Shown piece by piece: positions 6,937 through 7,178 of a stretch of DNA of 7,178 bases. A model generated the notes under the pieces. That model searched no databases and was not told where the DNA came from. It worked only from the letters and a program-made list of their open reading frames with translations. The stretch is from an uncultured Chlamydiae bacterium (lineage in GTDB: Bacteria; Chlamydiota; Chlamydiia; Chlamydiales; CALBHK01), in contig CALBHK010000201.1 of assembly GCA_937894565.1 (NCBI GenBank), positions 1-7,178 of the forward strand, written 5' to 3'. The first letter of the stretch is position 1, and each line of letters begins with the position of its first letter. The position numbers and the translations under genes are program-made.

Positions 6937-7081
6937 GGATGGTAGGATCGCCTTCGGCGGCAGGATATAAACACTTCTTAGGATCAACGCCCTTCTTTTT
7001 CCAAAAAATAAAAAGGGAACGAAATTCTATTTGTCTTACTCAATGTTTTTATCCTGCCGCCTAAGGGGATCCTGCCCATCC
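6937..7081. repeat. 145-bp element with imperfect terminal inverted repeats (MITE-like)
   Basis: The left arm 6937-6966 and the reverse complement of the right arm 7051-7081 match at 27 of 31 aligned positions, with one gap. Weaker matching continues inward to about 6975 and 7042. Each arm carries a GC-rich core; the left core, CGCCTTCGGCG at 6949-6959, can itself fold. The interior is AT-rich and holds no gene, only a weak imperfect hairpin at 6990-7017. It could be a non-autonomous transposon, an intergenic repeat common to this genome, or a bidirectional terminator; no transposase is visible in the window. Confidence 0.7.
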
Positions 7082-7087
7082 CATACG

Positions 7088-7101
7088 CATCAGGCTAACT
7101 C
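7088..7101 (+). repeat. 14-bp direct repeat, copy 2
   Basis: Identical to 6900-6913. This copy leads straight into the hairpin at 7104-7120 and appears to be part of a longer repeat block that continues to the window end. Confidence 0.7.
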
Positions 7102-7103
7102 TT

Positions 7104-7120
7104 GCAGTCCTTCAGACTGC
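7104..7120. repeat. Small hairpin, 6-bp stem and 5-base loop
   Basis: GCAGTC (7104-7109) pairs perfectly with GACTGC (7115-7120) around the loop CTTCA. It belongs to the repeat block at the right edge. No T-run follows, so an intrinsic terminator is not supported. Confidence 0.6.
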
Positions 7121-7140
7121 GGCATCTAACCCATTCATAC

Positions 7141-7159
7141 CCAGGGCGTTGCCCTGGGC
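7141..7159. repeat. Perfect GC-rich hairpin, 8-bp stem and 3-base loop
   Basis: CCCAGGGC (7141-7148) pairs with GCCCTGGG (7152-7159) around GTT. It is a strong REP-like palindrome. No U-tract follows on either strand, which argues against a standard intrinsic terminator. AGTCCTT, seen in the hairpin at 7104-7120, recurs at 7172-7178 where the window stops, so another hairpin may be cut off there. Confidence 0.7.
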
Positions 7160-7178
7160 TGTTGCACTGTTAGTCCTT

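Noticed and set aside
6990..7017. Hairpin-like terminator in the interior of the inverted repeat
   Set aside because: The stem is mostly A-T with two mismatches and no clean T-run after it, so pairing could follow from the A/T tracts alone.
7082..7178. tRNA or other structured RNA gene at the right edge
   Set aside because: No acceptor stem, T-loop or anticodon arrangement is visible; the palindromes fit a repeat cluster better.
6900..7178. CRISPR array
   Set aside because: The repeats are few, unequal in length and partly inverted, without regular spacers or cas genes.

Overview
The window looks like chromosome of an environmental member of the Chlamydiota (Parachlamydiales-type, for example Parachlamydiaceae or Waddliaceae relatives). 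Base composition is AT-leaning and genes are tightly packed. The left-hand Rhs protein ends in a domain whose motif order resembles the chlamydial DUF687 family. The right-hand genes belong to ADP-heptose synthesis, which environmental chlamydiae can carry and classical Chlamydia lack. This assignment is inference from motifs recalled from memory; no search was run.

Left half (1-3213, + strand): the 3' part of an Rhs/YD-repeat gene, open at the window edge. It carries a complete Rhs-core end signature and then a C-terminal tip of about 297 residues that looks like an alpha/beta hydrolase with a G-E-S-R-G nucleophile elbow. Two small genes follow, each joined to the one before by a 4-base ATGA overlap. 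Both encode proteins with an N-terminal export signal or anchor, and they appear to be divergent relatives of each other. The block has the layout of a polymorphic-toxin cassette (Rhs carrier, variable tip, cognate small proteins), but neither toxicity nor immunity can be proven from sequence.

Right half (6825-3229, - strand): a compact three-gene operon, hldD - hldE - unknown gene, joined by a TAATG junction and a 14-base overlap. HldD (epimerase) is full length. HldE has an intact PfkB-type heptose-7-phosphate kinase domain. Its C-terminal domain sits where the adenylyltransferase should be, but it is short and lacks the nucleotidyltransferase active-site motif. The third gene encodes a 441-residue protein I do not recognise, with two segments resembling vicinal-oxygen-chelate (VOC) modules. 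The two operons converge with only 15 bases between their stop codons.

Right edge (6826-7178): about 350 bases without a gene, rich in repeats. It holds an imperfect inverted repeat of roughly 31-39 bp arms spanning 6937-7081, a 14-bp direct repeat, two compact hairpins and the start of what may be a third, cut by the window end. This looks like a dispersed repeat or MITE-like cluster upstream of the heptose operon.
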